64,000 nt of DNA from Plantactinospora endophytica (GCF_016862915.1 NZ_BONW01000013.1:248001-312000), one strand, 5' to 3'. Numbered from the stretch's first letter, positions 51,662 to 61,812 are shown. Notes: generated from the letters alone by a model not told the origin. Translations and numbers: made by a program.

Positions 51662-52557
51662 CGTCCCGTCCGCCATCCCGCGACACCGTCCGGTATCCGG
51701 TCCGGCCCGCCGGGCTGCGCCGGCTCGTGACCCGGTCGAACACCAGCCAGCCGAACCGAGCAGACCAGGTGGAGCCGGCGGGGCCGGCGGGCCAGGCGGG
51801 GCCGGTGGAGCAGGTGGGAGCGGTGGCACGGGCGGGCGACGGCGCGCAGCGGTGCGACCTGTGCGCGGCGGAGGTCCCGGCGGAACACCGGCACCTGGTC
51901 GACACCGCCGACCGGGTGCTGCGCTGTGCCTGCCGGGCCTGCGCCCTGCTGTTCGACCGGCCGCCCGGCGATCCGGCCCGCTATCGGCTGGTCCCCGACC
52001 GGCGGTGGCGGCTGACCGGGTTCGCGCTCGACGACGCGGCCTGGGCAGGTCTGCGGATCCCGGTCGACACGGCGTTCTTCTTCGTGGATTCCGGGGCGGG
52101 CCGGACGGTGGCCTTCTACCCGAGCCCGGCCGGTGCGGTGGAGTCCCTGCTCGACCTCGCGGACTGGGCCCGGCTGGTGACGGCGAACCCGGTGCTCGAC
52201 CGGCTCGTCCCGGACGTCGAGGCGCTGCTGGTGCACCGGACGCCGGACGTCCGGGAGCACTGGCTGGTACCCATCGACGACTGCTACGACCTGGTCGGGC
52301 TGATCCGCAGCCGGTGGACCGGACTCGCCGGTGGACCGGACGTGTGGCGCGAGATCGCGGCCTTCTTCACCCGGCTGCGCGACCGGGCCCGACCACTGCC
52401 CGCCACCCCCGCCACCCCCGCCGGCACCGCCGGGAAGCTGACCGATCCGACCAGCGCGACCGGTGGCACCGCCGGGAAGCTGACCGATCCGAACAGCGCG
52501 ACCGGTGGCACCGTCGGGACGCTGACCGATCCGACGAGTTCGAGGAGGCACGGATGA
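51658..52557 (+). CDS. DUF5947 hydrogenase-associated protein
   Basis: A 299-residue protein of the DUF5947 type found in actinobacterial hydrogenase loci. After a proline/alanine-rich lead (1-60) there is a zinc-ribbon-like pair: RCDLCAAEVPAEHRHL and RCACRACALLFDRPPG. A mixed domain follows (YRLVPDRRWRLTGFALDDAA, IPVDTAFFFVDSGAGRTVAF) and then VPDVEALLVHRTPD and EHWLVPIDDCYDLVGLIRSR. The C-terminal 45 residues are three tandem copies of a TGGTAGKLTDPTSA-like unit, encoded by a 42-bp DNA repeat. The metal site suggests an electron-carrier or assembly role (inference). Confidence 0.85.
   Translation: MTSRPPSRDTVRYPVRPAGLRRLVTRSNTSQPNRADQVEPAGPAGQAGPVEQVGAVARAGDGAQRCDLCAAEVPAEHRHLVDTADRVLRCACRACALLFDRPPGDPARYRLVPDRRWRLTGFALDDAAWAGLRIPVDTAFFFVDSGAGRTVAFYPSPAGAVESLLDLADWARLVTANPVLDRLVPDVEALLVHRTPDVREHWLVPIDDCYDLVGLIRSRWTGLAGGPDVWREIAAFFTRLRDRARPLPATPATPAGTAGKLTDPTSATGGTAGKLTDPNSATGGTVGTLTDPTSSRRHG
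52423..52548 (+). repeat. three tandem 42-bp repeats at the 3' end of the DUF5947 gene
   Basis: Units at 52423-52464, 52465-52506 (one base different) and 52507-52548 (diverged). They are in frame and end just before the overlapping start of the 70-aa gene at 52554. Confidence 0.85.
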
Positions 52558-52766
52558 CCGACGGGATCAGGACGGGGCGGCCCGACGTACGCCCCGACAC
52601 GCCCTCGCACACCAAGGGCACCCACCAGGGCAACGCCTGCGGACACTACGAGCGGGCCAAGGGCCACCTGCCCGACGGGCGGTCCACCGCCGCGCGCTCC
52701 ACCGGGATCAACCCGAAGTCCCGGGACCCGATCGACCCCGGCATGCCCAACCTGTCGCCGGCCTGA
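52554..52766 (+). CDS. 70-residue conserved hydrogenase-locus protein
   Basis: A small soluble protein rich in D, P, G and R: THQGNACGHYERAKGHLPDG in the middle and INPKSRDPIDPGMPNLSPA at the end. One cysteine and several histidines could bind metal. It has no membrane helix. Its ATG overlaps the DUF5947 stop (ATGA) and has GAGGAGG about 7 nt upstream, so it is translated. Small proteins with the closing NPKSRDPIDxxMPNL pattern accompany group 1h hydrogenases; the role is unknown, perhaps assembly. Confidence 0.8.
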   Translation: MTDGIRTGRPDVRPDTPSHTKGTHQGNACGHYERAKGHLPDGRSTAARSTGINPKSRDPIDPGMPNLSPA

Positions 52767-52780
52767 CCGTGGAGCATCCG

Positions 52781-53463
52781 ATGACCGCCGTCGGCTCCGT
52801 GGGGCCGGTCCAGGAGGCCGCGCCGACGCTGACCGTCGCCGTCGAACGGGCCGAGGCGGTCGACTTCGCGGCCGTGCCGACGCTGCGGTTCCGGGCCCGC
52901 GTCGGCGCGCCCGCCGGCCTGCCGGTCCGGGCGATCACGCTGGCCACCCAGATCCACCTCGCGGCGGACCGCCGCCGGTACGACGCCGACGAGACGGATC
53001 GGCTGCGCGACCTCTTCGGCCCGCCCGAGGGGTGGGACCGGGCGCTGCGCGGACTGCTCTGGACCCACGCCACCACGCAGGTGCCGCCGTTCACCGGGGA
53101 GACCGTCGTCTACATCCTGGTGCCCTGCACGTACGACTTCGAGGTGGCGGCGGCGAAGTACCTGCACGCGCTGGCCGACGGTCAGGTACCGCTGGAGTTC
53201 CTCTTCTCCGGCACCGTCTTCTACACCGTCGACGGACGGTTGCGGGCGGCGCACATCCCGTGGGACACCCGGGCCACCCACGGGATGCCGGTGCGGGTGT
53301 GGCGGGAGTTGATGGAGCGGCACTTTCCCGGCAGCGCCTGGCTGCGGCTGGACCGGGACACCGTCGACCGGTTGCGGGCCTACCAGGCACGCCATGCCCT
53401 GGCCACCTGGAGCGAGACCGTCGAACGGCTGCTCGGCGACACCGGACCGACCAGGAGCGGCGG

Positions 53464-53467
<4 letters not shown>
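52781..53467 (+). CDS. DUF6084 hydrogenase-associated protein
   Basis: A 228-residue beta-rich protein matching DUF6084: PTLTVAVERAEAVDFAAVPT, LATQIHLAADRRRYDADETD, LRDLFGPPEGWDRALRGLLW, THATTQVPPFTGETVVYILV, CTYDFEVAAAKYLHALADGQ and VPLEFLFSGTVFYTVDG. No catalytic or metal motif is recognised. It is found only beside hydrogenase and related genes as far as I know. The ATG at 52781 has GGAG 7 nt upstream; a GTG at 52769 is possible. Its stop overlaps the next start (ATGA). Confidence 0.85.
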
Positions 53468-54677
<1,210 letters not shown>

Positions 54678-54681
<4 letters not shown>

Positions 54682-55550
54682 GCGGGACGGACTTCTGGAC
54701 CCGGATGGAGAGCCGGGGCCCGGACAGCGTCGTGGTGGCCGGCAGCACTGTCCGGGCGGGCAGCCGGGTACGGCTGCGTCCGCGCGGTTCCGCCGACATC
54801 TTCGACCTGGCGCTCGGCGGCCGGGTCGCGGTGGTGCGCAGCGTGGAGCAGGACGAGGCGGGTGAGCTGCACCTCGCGGTGACCCTGGAGGACGATCCGG
54901 GCAGCGACCTCGGCGACGCCCGGCTGCCCGGTCACCGGTTCTTCTACGGGCTGGCCGACGTGGAGCCACTCGGTCCGGCGAGTACCGACGCCGCTCCGGT
55001 GCGGGTACTCGTCGCCGGGATCGGCAACGTCTTCCTCGGCGACGACGGTTTCGGCGTGGCGGTGGTACGTCGGCTCGCCGAGCGGCCGTGTCCACCCGAG
55101 GTGGACGTGGTGGAGTTCGGCATCCGGGGCATGGACCTGGTCTACGCGCTGCAACGCGACTACGCGGCGGTGGTCTTCGTGGACGCGGCGCCCCGGGGCG
55201 AGCCGGCCGGCACCCTCACGCTGCTCGACGCGGCGCAGGGCTGGGCCGGGCGCTCCACGGTGGAGCCGCACGGGATGGATCCGGTCAGGGTGCTGCGGTT
55301 GGCCGCCGAACTCGGCCGGGTGCCGGAACGCAGGCTGGTGCTCTGCTGCGAGCCGGCGACACTGCCGACCGAGGTGCTCGGCGAGGACGTGCTGGTCGGG
55401 CTGAGCGCGCCGGTCGAAGCAGCGGTGGAGCAGGCGGTCCGGCTGGTCGAGCAGACCCTGTCGGAACTGATCGCCGCTGGGTCCGACCGGGCCCGGCGGT
55501 CCGCACCGGTGGACGACCCGCCGGACGGCGACCCGGGAGACCCGAGATGA
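54678..55550 (+). CDS. hydrogenase maturation endopeptidase with extra N-terminal domain
   Basis: A 290-residue protein. Residues 1-105 form an unrelated beta-rich domain (VVVAGSTVRAGSRVRLRPRG, PGHRFFYGLADVEPLG). Residues 110-265 are the M52 hydrogenase protease: RVLVAGIGNVFLGDDGFGVA (first nickel-sensing acid), VDVVEFGIRGMDLVYAL (second acid) and VEPHGMDPVRVLRLA (histidine). This enzyme removes the C-terminal peptide of the large subunit after nickel insertion, here presumably the 23 residues after H574 of HhyL. GTG start overlapping the previous stop; its stop overlaps the DUF6893 start. Confidence 0.93.
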
Positions 55551-55657
55551 AGACCAAGTTGTACGCGGTGGCGGTTCTGGCAGCCGCCGGCATTTCTGCC
55601 CTTTTAGTGCTTGAATGGTCTGGATTGAAGCGCTATGTGAAGATGGAGCGGATGTAG
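55547..55657 (+). CDS. 36-residue single-helix protein (DUF6893-like)
   Basis: A tiny protein: MKTKLYAVAVLAAAGIS opens a single membrane helix (about residues 6-23), followed by an amphipathic, basic tail LKRYVKMERM. Its ATG overlaps the protease stop (ATGA) and it ends 5 bp before hypA, so it is firmly inside the operon. Small proteins of this shape (DUF6893) recur in actinobacterial hydrogenase operons. A membrane tether for the otherwise soluble complex is a reasonable guess. Confidence 0.8.
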   Translation: MKTKLYAVAVLAAAGISALLVLEWSGLKRYVKMERM

Positions 55658-55662
55658 CGAAT

Positions 55663-56232
55663 ATGCACGAGATCGGGATGTGTGCAGGGCTGGTCGACCT
55701 GATCGGGGAACGGGCGGCCGGCCGACCGGTGCGCGACGTGCGGATCCGGGTCGGCGTCCGGCACGCCGTACTCGACGACGCCTTCGACCAGGCGTTCGCC
55801 ATGGTCGCCGCCGGCAGCGCGGCCGAGGGCGCCACCGTCGACCTGGTGGTCACCCCGACCAGCGTTACCTGCCGCTCGTGCGGGCACCGCGCCGACTCGC
55901 TGGACACCCTCGCCGTCTGCCCGAACTGCGGCGGAGCCGACGTGGAACTGTCCGGTGGCGACGAACTGGTGCTGGAGTCGATCCGGTTCGGCCCGGCCGA
56001 CCAGCCGGCGGACTCGCCGATGAATTCGGTGCCGGTGGACCCGGTGCCGGTGGGCTCGTTGCCGGTGGATCCGGTGCCGGCGGACCGCTCGCCGGTGGAC
56101 CCGTTGCCGATGAATTCGGTGCCGGTGGATCCGGTGCCGGCGGGCCCCTCGCCGGTGGACCCGGTGCCGGCACCGGGCCGGTTCCGCGCCGCACGGGAGG
56201 AGCCGGCGGATGTGTCTGGGTATCCCGGGTGA
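55663..56232 (+). CDS. hypA: hydrogenase nickel insertion protein HypA, extended
   Basis: Nickel chaperone of the maturation pathway. The N-terminal MHEIGMCAGLVDLI holds the nickel-binding His2. The zinc site CRSCGHRADSLDTLAVCPNC has the two CxxC pairs. Normal HypA ends near residue 115; this one continues to 189 with a repetitive tail of PVDPVP/PVDPLP units (residues about 118-171) and a final RFRAAREEPADVSGYPG that runs over the hypC start. Overlap with hypC is 23 bp. The tail has no known role. Confidence 0.93.
   Translation: MHEIGMCAGLVDLIGERAAGRPVRDVRIRVGVRHAVLDDAFDQAFAMVAAGSAAEGATVDLVVTPTSVTCRSCGHRADSLDTLAVCPNCGGADVELSGGDELVLESIRFGPADQPADSPMNSVPVDPVPVGSLPVDPVPADRSPVDPLPMNSVPVDPVPAGPSPVDPVPAPGRFRAAREEPADVSGYPG
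56014..56175 (+). repeat. in-frame imperfect repeats encoding the HypA tail
   Basis: Imperfect copies of a 24-42-bp unit containing GCCGGTGGAYCCGGTGCCG; the segment with ATGAATTCGGTGCCGGTGGA appears twice. Five PVDPVP-like motifs result. The tract ends about 35 bp before the hypC start. Confidence 0.8.
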
Positions 56233-56482
56233 GCTGGTCCGGTTCGTCGCCGACCAACCCGACCTGGCCCTGGTCGAGGTGAGTGGCGTCGGTCGCCGGA
56301 TCAACGTCGCGCTGCTCGCCGACGAGCAGTTGCAGCCCGGCGACTGGGTACTGGTGCACGTCGGTTTCGCCCTGTCGAAGATCTCCGAGACCGAGGCCCA
56401 GGCCGTACTGGCCTACCTGGAGGAGATGGGCCAGCCGTACGCCGACGAACTCGACGCGCTGCGCACCTCCAACATCGGCTGA
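56210..56482 (+). CDS. hypC: hydrogenase maturation chaperone HypC
   Basis: A 90-residue OB-fold chaperone that carries the Fe(CN)2CO group with HypD and hands it to the large subunit. It starts MCLGIPGELV with the essential Cys2. The C-terminal VLVHVGFALSKISETEAQAV matches the family. Length is normal. It overlaps the hypA 3' end by 23 bp, with no gap to the upstream operon. Confidence 0.96.
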   Translation: MCLGIPGELVRFVADQPDLALVEVSGVGRRINVALLADEQLQPGDWVLVHVGFALSKISETEAQAVLAYLEEMGQPYADELDALRTSNIG

Positions 56483-56498
56483 GAACGGAAGGCATCCC

Positions 56499-57626
56499 AT
56501 GCGGTTCGTCGACGAGTACCGCGACGCGGGCCGGGCCCGCGCGCTGGCCGGGCAGATCGCCGCCCGGTGCCGGCCGGGCCGGGAGTACAAGTTCATGGAG
56601 GTCTGCGGCGGCCACACCCACACCATCTACAAGCACGGCCTGGAGGACTACCTCCCGGAGAACGTGACACTGGTGCACGGGCCCGGTTGCCCGGTCTGCG
56701 TCATCCCGATGGGCCGGGTCGACGACGCGATCCACATCGCGGAGCAGCCGGACGTGATCATGACCTCGTTCGGCGACATGATGCGGGTACCGGGTGGGCA
56801 GAGCTCCTTCCTGGACGCGAAGGCGGCCGGCGCCGACATCCGGATGGTCTACTCACCGCTCGACGCGCTGAAGATCGCCCGACAGAATCCGCACCGCCGG
56901 GTCGTGTTCATGGCGATCGGCTTCGAGACCACCGCGCCGTCCACCGCGATGACCGTACTCCGCGCCGCCGAGCAGGGCGTCGACAACTTCTCCGTGTTCT
57001 GCAACCACGTCACGATCATCCCGGCGATCAAGGCGATCCTCGACTCGCCGGACCTGCGGCTCGACGGCTTCCTCGGCCCGGGGCACGTGTCGACGGTGAT
57101 CGGCTGCCGGCCGTACGACTTCATCGCCCGGGAGCACGGCAAGCCGCTGGTCGTCGCGGGCTTCGAGCCGCTGGACATCCTCCAGTCGGTGCACATGCTG
57201 CTCGGTCAGCTCGCCGACGGCCGCTGCGAGGTGGAGAACCAGTACGCCCGGGTGGTGCCGGAGGACGGCAACCCGATCGCGCTGGCCGCCATCGCCCGGG
57301 TGATGCGGCTGCGCCCGTACTTCGAGTGGCGGGGACTGGGGTTCATCCCGTACTCCGCGCTCGGGATGGCCGACGAGTACGCGGCCTTCGACGCGGAACG
57401 CCTCTTCGAGGTACCCGGAATCCGGGTCGCGGACCCGAAGGCGTGCCAGTGCGGCGAGGTCCTCAAGGGCGTGCTGAAGCCGTGGGAGTGCAAGGTCTTC
57501 GGCACCGCCTGCACCCCGGAGACCCCGATCGGGACCTGCATGGTCTCCGCCGAGGGCGCCTGCGCGGCGTACTACAACTTCGGCCGGTTCAGCCGGGAAC
57601 GGGTCCGGGAGGCGACGCGGGTGTGA
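56499..57626 (+). CDS. hypD: hydrogenase maturation factor HypD
   Basis: A 375-residue iron-sulfur scaffold where the Fe(CN)2CO unit is built. Conserved cysteines are all present: FMEVCGGHTHTIYKHGLEDY, LVHGPGCPVCVIPMGRVDDA, KACQCGEVLKGVLKPWECKV and FGTACTPETPIGTCMVSAEG. The GFETTAPSTAMTVLRA and PGHVSTVIG motifs are also typical. CGGAAGG precedes the ATG by about 6 nt. It overlaps the hypE start (GTGA). Confidence 0.96.
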   Translation: MRFVDEYRDAGRARALAGQIAARCRPGREYKFMEVCGGHTHTIYKHGLEDYLPENVTLVHGPGCPVCVIPMGRVDDAIHIAEQPDVIMTSFGDMMRVPGGQSSFLDAKAAGADIRMVYSPLDALKIARQNPHRRVVFMAIGFETTAPSTAMTVLRAAEQGVDNFSVFCNHVTIIPAIKAILDSPDLRLDGFLGPGHVSTVIGCRPYDFIAREHGKPLVVAGFEPLDILQSVHMLLGQLADGRCEVENQYARVVPEDGNPIALAAIARVMRLRPYFEWRGLGFIPYSALGMADEYAAFDAERLFEVPGIRVADPKACQCGEVLKGVLKPWECKVFGTACTPETPIGTCMVSAEGACAAYYNFGRFSRERVREATRV

Positions 57627-58804
57627 ACGAGGAACGGGTCGTACCGCAGCGCCAGGCGGAGTGGGCCGAACGCGCGGTGCGGGACGCGCTGCGGGAGGCA
57701 TCCGACCCGGTGCCGGCCGGACCCGACCGACCCGGCCGGGAACAGCAGGTGCTGCACCGGATCGAGCGCGCCCGCAGCCGCCGGCCCACCGTCCGGGAGG
57801 AGCGGATCACCCTGGCCCACGGCGCCGGTGGCAAGGCGACGCAGACCCTGGTCGAGGCGATCTTCCTGGACGCGTACGGCAGCCCGGGGCAGGGCCCGCT
57901 GGAGGACGGTGCGGCCCTGCCGCTCGGCCCGGCGCGGGCGGTACTCACCACGGATTCGTTCGTCGTCTCGCCGCTGTTCTTCCCCGGCGGCGACATCGGC
58001 GACCTCGCGGTCAACGGCACCGTCAACGACCTGGCCGTCTGCGGCGCGACGCCGCGCTACCTCTCGGCCGGGTTCATCCTGGAGGAGGGCTTCCCCGTCG
58101 CCGACCTGCGCCGGATCGTCAGCTCGATGGCCAGCGCGGCACGGGCGGCCGGCGTGTCGATCGTCACCGGCGACACGAAGGTGGTGCAGCGCGGGAAGGC
58201 CGACGGCTGCTACATCAACACCGCCGGGGTCGGACTGCTCGAACGGCCGGTCGCGCTCTCGGTCGGCAACGCGCGCCCCGGTGACGCGATACTGCTCTCC
58301 GGGCCGATCGGCGAGCACGGCACGGCGATCATGATCGCCCGGGGCGACCTGGACATCGAGGCCGACCTGCGCTCCGACACCGCCGCCCTGTCCGAGGTCG
58401 TCGCCCGGCTCCTCGACGCGGTTCCCGGCCGGGTCCGGGCACTGCGCGACGCGACCCGGGGCGGCGTGGCCACCGTACTCAACGAGGTGGCCGGTGCGTC
58501 CCGGGCGGCGATCGTGGTCGACGAGTCGGCGATCCCGATCCGTCCCGAGGTCACCGGCGCCAGTGAACTGCTCGGCATCGACCCGCTCTACGTCGCCTGC
58601 GAGGGCCGGTTCGTCGCCGTCGTCGACGGCGGGTACGCCGAACCGGCACTGCGGGCGCTACGCGGTCATCGGCTCGGCGCGGAGGCGGCGATCATCGGCC
58701 AGGTCCGGGCCGACCCGCCGGGCCTGGTGCTGCTACGCACGGGAATCGGCGGTACCCGGATCGTGGACCTGCTCGTCGGCGACCCGCTGCCCCGGATCTG
58801 CTGA
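57623..58804 (+). CDS. hypE: hydrogenase maturation factor HypE
   Basis: A 393-residue ATP-dependent dehydratase that turns the carbamoyl group received from HypF into a thiocyanate, the source of CN ligands. The core begins at ITLAHGAGGKATQTLVEAIF (about residue 62), with GDIGDLAVNGTVNDLAVCGA and IVTGDTKVVQRGKADGCY. The ending DPLPRIC carries the essential C-terminal cysteine (C393). The 60-residue charged N-terminal extension is unusual; the GTG overlap with hypD supports it, but a GTG near 57749 is possible. Its 3' end overlaps hypF on the other strand by 72 bp. Confidence 0.95.
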   Translation: MNEERVVPQRQAEWAERAVRDALREASDPVPAGPDRPGREQQVLHRIERARSRRPTVREERITLAHGAGGKATQTLVEAIFLDAYGSPGQGPLEDGAALPLGPARAVLTTDSFVVSPLFFPGGDIGDLAVNGTVNDLAVCGATPRYLSAGFILEEGFPVADLRRIVSSMASAARAAGVSIVTGDTKVVQRGKADGCYINTAGVGLLERPVALSVGNARPGDAILLSGPIGEHGTAIMIARGDLDIEADLRSDTAALSEVVARLLDAVPGRVRALRDATRGGVATVLNEVAGASRAAIVVDESAIPIRPEVTGASELLGIDPLYVACEGRFVAVVDGGYAEPALRALRGHRLGAEAAIIGQVRADPPGLVLLRTGIGGTRIVDLLVGDPLPRIC

Positions 58805-61150
58805 CCCGGGCTCACCCGCCCCGGACCGCGCGGCGGCCACCCGGTCCAGGGCGGCGGCCACCGCGACTTGGCCGAGACTGATCCCGCCGTCGTTGCACGG
58901 CACCCGGTGGTGCGTCAACACCCGCAGACCGTGCCGGGTCAGCCCGTCGGTCACCGCACCGAGCAGCAGCGGGTTGCCGAAGACCCCGCCGGACAGGGCC
59001 ACCGTGCCCAGGCCGGCGGTCTCGGCGATCCGCCGCACGGCGGTGACCGTCGCCGCCGCGAGCCCGTGATGGAAGCGCGCCGCGATCACCGCGGGCTGCA
59101 CGCCGCGCCGCAGATCCGCCAGCACCCCCCGGACCAGGTCGACGCCGTGCACGCCGACGACGGGCGCGCTGACACCGTGTACGCCGCCGCCGGGCGGGTC
59201 GACGGTGGGCGGGCCGGTGACGGTCACCGGGTAGCCGTCCCGGACGCCCGGGTCGGCCAACTGCTCCAACTCCACCGCCGCCTGTCCCTCGTAGTCGACC
59301 ACGTCCCGCACCCCGAGCAGGGCGGCGACGGCGTCGAAGAGCCGTCCGGCGCTGGAGGTCGGTGGCGAGTTCACCCCGCGCGCCGCGAGCCGCAGCACGT
59401 CGGGCCACCGGTCGGCGTTCCGGCGTACCACGTCGAGTCCGTCCGGCACCTGCCCGTCGTAGGCGGCGGAGAGGTAGGCCGCCGCCATCCGCCACGGCTG
59501 CCGGATCGCCGCCGTACCGCCCGGCATCGGTACCGGCAGCAGGTGGCCGGCGCGCACGAATCCGGTCAGGTCCGCCACCAGCAACTCCCCGCCCCACACG
59601 GTGCCGTCGGTGCCGTACCCGGTGCCGTCGAAGGCGACCCCGACGACCGGCCCCGGTTCGCCGTTCTCGGCCAGACAGGCGGCGACGTGCGCGTGGTGGT
59701 GCTGCACCGCGACCAGCTCGACGTCGGGCAGCGCGCGGGCGTACCGGGTGGACGGGTAGTCCGGGTGCAGGTCGTGCGCGACCACCGCCGGGGTCACCCC
59801 GAACAGTCGGCACAGCCGCGCCACCCCGTCGGCGAAGGCGACCGTACCCGGATAGCTGTCCAGGTCGCCGACGTGCGGGGAGAGGATCGCCCGTCGCCCG
59901 TCCGCCAGGCAGAACGTGTTCTTCGTCTGCCCGCCGCAGCCGAGCACCGGACGCGGCGACGGCCACGGCAGCACGATCGGCTCCGGGGCGTACCCCCGGG
60001 CGCGCCGGACGGAGGTCGGCCGGCCCCGGACGACCCGGACCACGGAGTCGTCGCACGGCGCGTGGATCGGTCGGTCGTGCCGCAGTACCGCGTCGGCGAG
60101 CCCGGGAAGTCGCCGCCCGGCGTCGTCGTCCCGGTGCACGATCGGCTCGTCCGACACGTTCGCACTGGTCAGGACCAGGGGGCGGTCGAGTGCTCCGGCC
60201 AGCAGATGGTGCAGCGGTGTGTACGGCAGCAGCACGCCGAGCAGCCGGTCCCCCGGGGCCACCGACGGCGCGACCGGGGCGCCGGCCCGGCGCGGCAGCA
60301 GTACGACGGGACGGCGGGCACCATCGAGCAGCCGCGCGGACACCTCGTCGAGTACGCCGAGCCGGGCCGCCTCGGTCAGGTCCCGGGCCAGCACCGCGAA
60401 CGCCTTGCCGGGCCGGCGTTTCCGGGCGCGCAGCGTCGCGACGGCCTCCTCGTCGGTGGCGTCCACCGCGAGGTGGTATCCGCCCAACCCCTTGACCGCG
60501 ACCACCGCGCCCTGGTCCAGCCACGCGGCGGCGGTCCGCACCGGGTCGCCGGGTACCGGTGTGCCGTCCGCGCCGACCAGCTCCAGCGTCGGACCGCAGG
60601 CGGGACAGCAGACCGGCTGGGCGTGGAACCGGCGGTCACCCGGATCGTGGTACTCCCTGGCGCAGTCCGGACACATCGCGAAGCCCGCCATCGTGGTACC
60701 GGGACGGTCGTACGGCAGGTCGGTGACGATGGTGTACCGGGGCCCGCAGTTGGTGCAGTTGACGAACGGGTACCGGTGCCGCCGGTCCGCCGGGTCGAAG
60801 AGTTCGGCGAGGCAGTCGGCGCAGGTCGCCGCGTCCGGGGCCACGGTGGTGGATCGGCTGCCGGTGGGCCGGCTCGGGGCGATCTCGAAGGTCCGGCTCC
60901 CGGTGACCGGGATGCGGGTCACGTCGACCCGGTCCACCTCCGCCAGCGCGGGTGCCCGGTCCCGTACCGCGTCGACCAGCGCGGTCACCGCCGGCGCCGC
61001 CCCCTCGACCTCGATGAAGACGCCGCCGGGATCGTTGCCGACCAGCCCGGAGAGGCCGAACTCGGTGGCCAGCGCGTACACGAAGGGCCGGAACCCGACG
61101 CCCTGGACGGTCCCCTCCACCCGGACCCGGCACCGCACCGCGCCGCCCAC
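58733..61150 (-). CDS. hypF: carbamoyltransferase HypF
   Basis: An 805-residue enzyme that activates carbamoyl phosphate and transfers the carbamoyl group to HypE. Domains in order: acylphosphatase (1-95; VRVEGTVQGVGFRPFVYALA), zinc fingers (CADCLAELF, VNCTNCGPRYTIVTDLPYDR, CPDCAREYHD, VCCPACGPTLEL), YrdC-like (WLDQGAVVAVKGLGGYHLAV, KRRPGKAFAVLARDL, PLVLTSANVSDEPIVHRDDD), and Kae1-like (VQHHHAHVAACLAENGEPGP, VGVAFDGTGYGTDGTVWGGE, VALSGGVFGNPLLL). All key parts are present. GTG 61150, 5 bp after the SIS gene stop, or GTG 61138 is the start. Last gene of the SIS/HypC-like/SIS/hypF operon. Confidence 0.95.
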   Translation of the reverse strand: MGGAVRCRVRVEGTVQGVGFRPFVYALATEFGLSGLVGNDPGGVFIEVEGAAPAVTALVDAVRDRAPALAEVDRVDVTRIPVTGSRTFEIAPSRPTGSRSTTVAPDAATCADCLAELFDPADRRHRYPFVNCTNCGPRYTIVTDLPYDRPGTTMAGFAMCPDCAREYHDPGDRRFHAQPVCCPACGPTLELVGADGTPVPGDPVRTAAAWLDQGAVVAVKGLGGYHLAVDATDEEAVATLRARKRRPGKAFAVLARDLTEAARLGVLDEVSARLLDGARRPVVLLPRRAGAPVAPSVAPGDRLLGVLLPYTPLHHLLAGALDRPLVLTSANVSDEPIVHRDDDAGRRLPGLADAVLRHDRPIHAPCDDSVVRVVRGRPTSVRRARGYAPEPIVLPWPSPRPVLGCGGQTKNTFCLADGRRAILSPHVGDLDSYPGTVAFADGVARLCRLFGVTPAVVAHDLHPDYPSTRYARALPDVELVAVQHHHAHVAACLAENGEPGPVVGVAFDGTGYGTDGTVWGGELLVADLTGFVRAGHLLPVPMPGGTAAIRQPWRMAAAYLSAAYDGQVPDGLDVVRRNADRWPDVLRLAARGVNSPPTSSAGRLFDAVAALLGVRDVVDYEGQAAVELEQLADPGVRDGYPVTVTGPPTVDPPGGGVHGVSAPVVGVHGVDLVRGVLADLRRGVQPAVIAARFHHGLAAATVTAVRRIAETAGLGTVALSGGVFGNPLLLGAVTDGLTRHGLRVLTHHRVPCNDGGISLGQVAVAAALDRVAAARSGAGEPGSADPGQRVADEQVHDPGTADSRA

Positions 61151-61155
61151 CGGGG

Positions 61156-61812
61156 TCAGCCCGGTCCCGCCAGCGCCTGTTGGACCAGCTCCCACAGCAC
61201 GTGGTAGACGGTGGTCTGCGCCTCCTGGATCCGGTGCACCGACGACGACGGCACGACGAAGAGGTGGTCGACGGTGCCCGCCTCGGCCATCCGGCCGCCG
61301 CCCGAGCCGGCCAGTCCCACGGTCAGCATGCCGAGCCGGCGCGCTTCGGTGAAACCGTCCAGCACGTTGGTCGAGCCGCCGCTGGTCGACAACCCCACCG
61401 CGATGTCCCCGCGTCGGCCGAAGACGGCGAGTTGGCGGGCGAAGACCACGTCGAATCCGACGTCGTTGCCGAGCGCCGAAAGCAGCGCGACGTCGGCCGT
61501 CAGCGACGTCGCGGGCAGGGCCCGGCCGCCGGGGTCGGGGGCGAGGAAAAGCTGCGCGACCGAGGCGGCGTCGGTGCCGCTGCCGCCGTTGCCGAAGGCG
61601 TACAGCCGGGCGCCGGACCGGAACGCCGCCGCCAGGGCGTACCCGCAGGCGTCGAGTTCCGGGCCGTACCGCTGGCGTACCTGTTCGCGCAGGGTCACGA
61701 TCTGCCGGACCTTTTCCACTGTGGACCGGGTGACGGCGGTGAGCAGGGCGTCGGGGTCGTCGGCACCTGGCCGGAGGAAGGGATACAGGGCCAGGGCGTC
61801 GGGCGCGGTCAC
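61156..61812 (-). CDS. SIS-domain protein, phosphoheptose isomerase (GmhA)-like
   Basis: A 218-residue sugar isomerase-fold protein. RLYAFGNGGSGTDAASVAQL is the phosphate-binding motif of sedoheptulose-7-phosphate isomerase, followed by ATSLTADVALLSALGNDVGF and IAVGLSTSGGSTNVLDGFTE. The terminal IQEAQTTVYHVLWELVQQAL is shared with the other SIS protein of this operon. Its GTG overlaps the HypC-like stop (GTGA), and hypF begins 5 bp after its stop, so it is made together with maturation proteins. There are no heptose or LPS genes around, which argues for a hydrogenase-linked role rather than cell-wall sugar synthesis (inference). Confidence 0.92.
   Translation of the reverse strand: MTAPDALALYPFLRPGADDPDALLTAVTRSTVEKVRQIVTLREQVRQRYGPELDACGYALAAAFRSGARLYAFGNGGSGTDAASVAQLFLAPDPGGRALPATSLTADVALLSALGNDVGFDVVFARQLAVFGRRGDIAVGLSTSGGSTNVLDGFTEARRLGMLTVGLAGSGGGRMAEAGTVDHLFVVPSSSVHRIQEAQTTVYHVLWELVQQALAGPG

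Noticed and set aside
52423-52548. Tandem 42-bp repeats considered as a CRISPR array
   Set aside because: The units abut without spacers and are in frame with the DUF5947 gene.
56014-56175. HypA tail repeats considered as a separate gene or frameshift
   Set aside because: The frame is continuous from the HypA zinc site to a stop within hypC, and the repeats are multiples of three.
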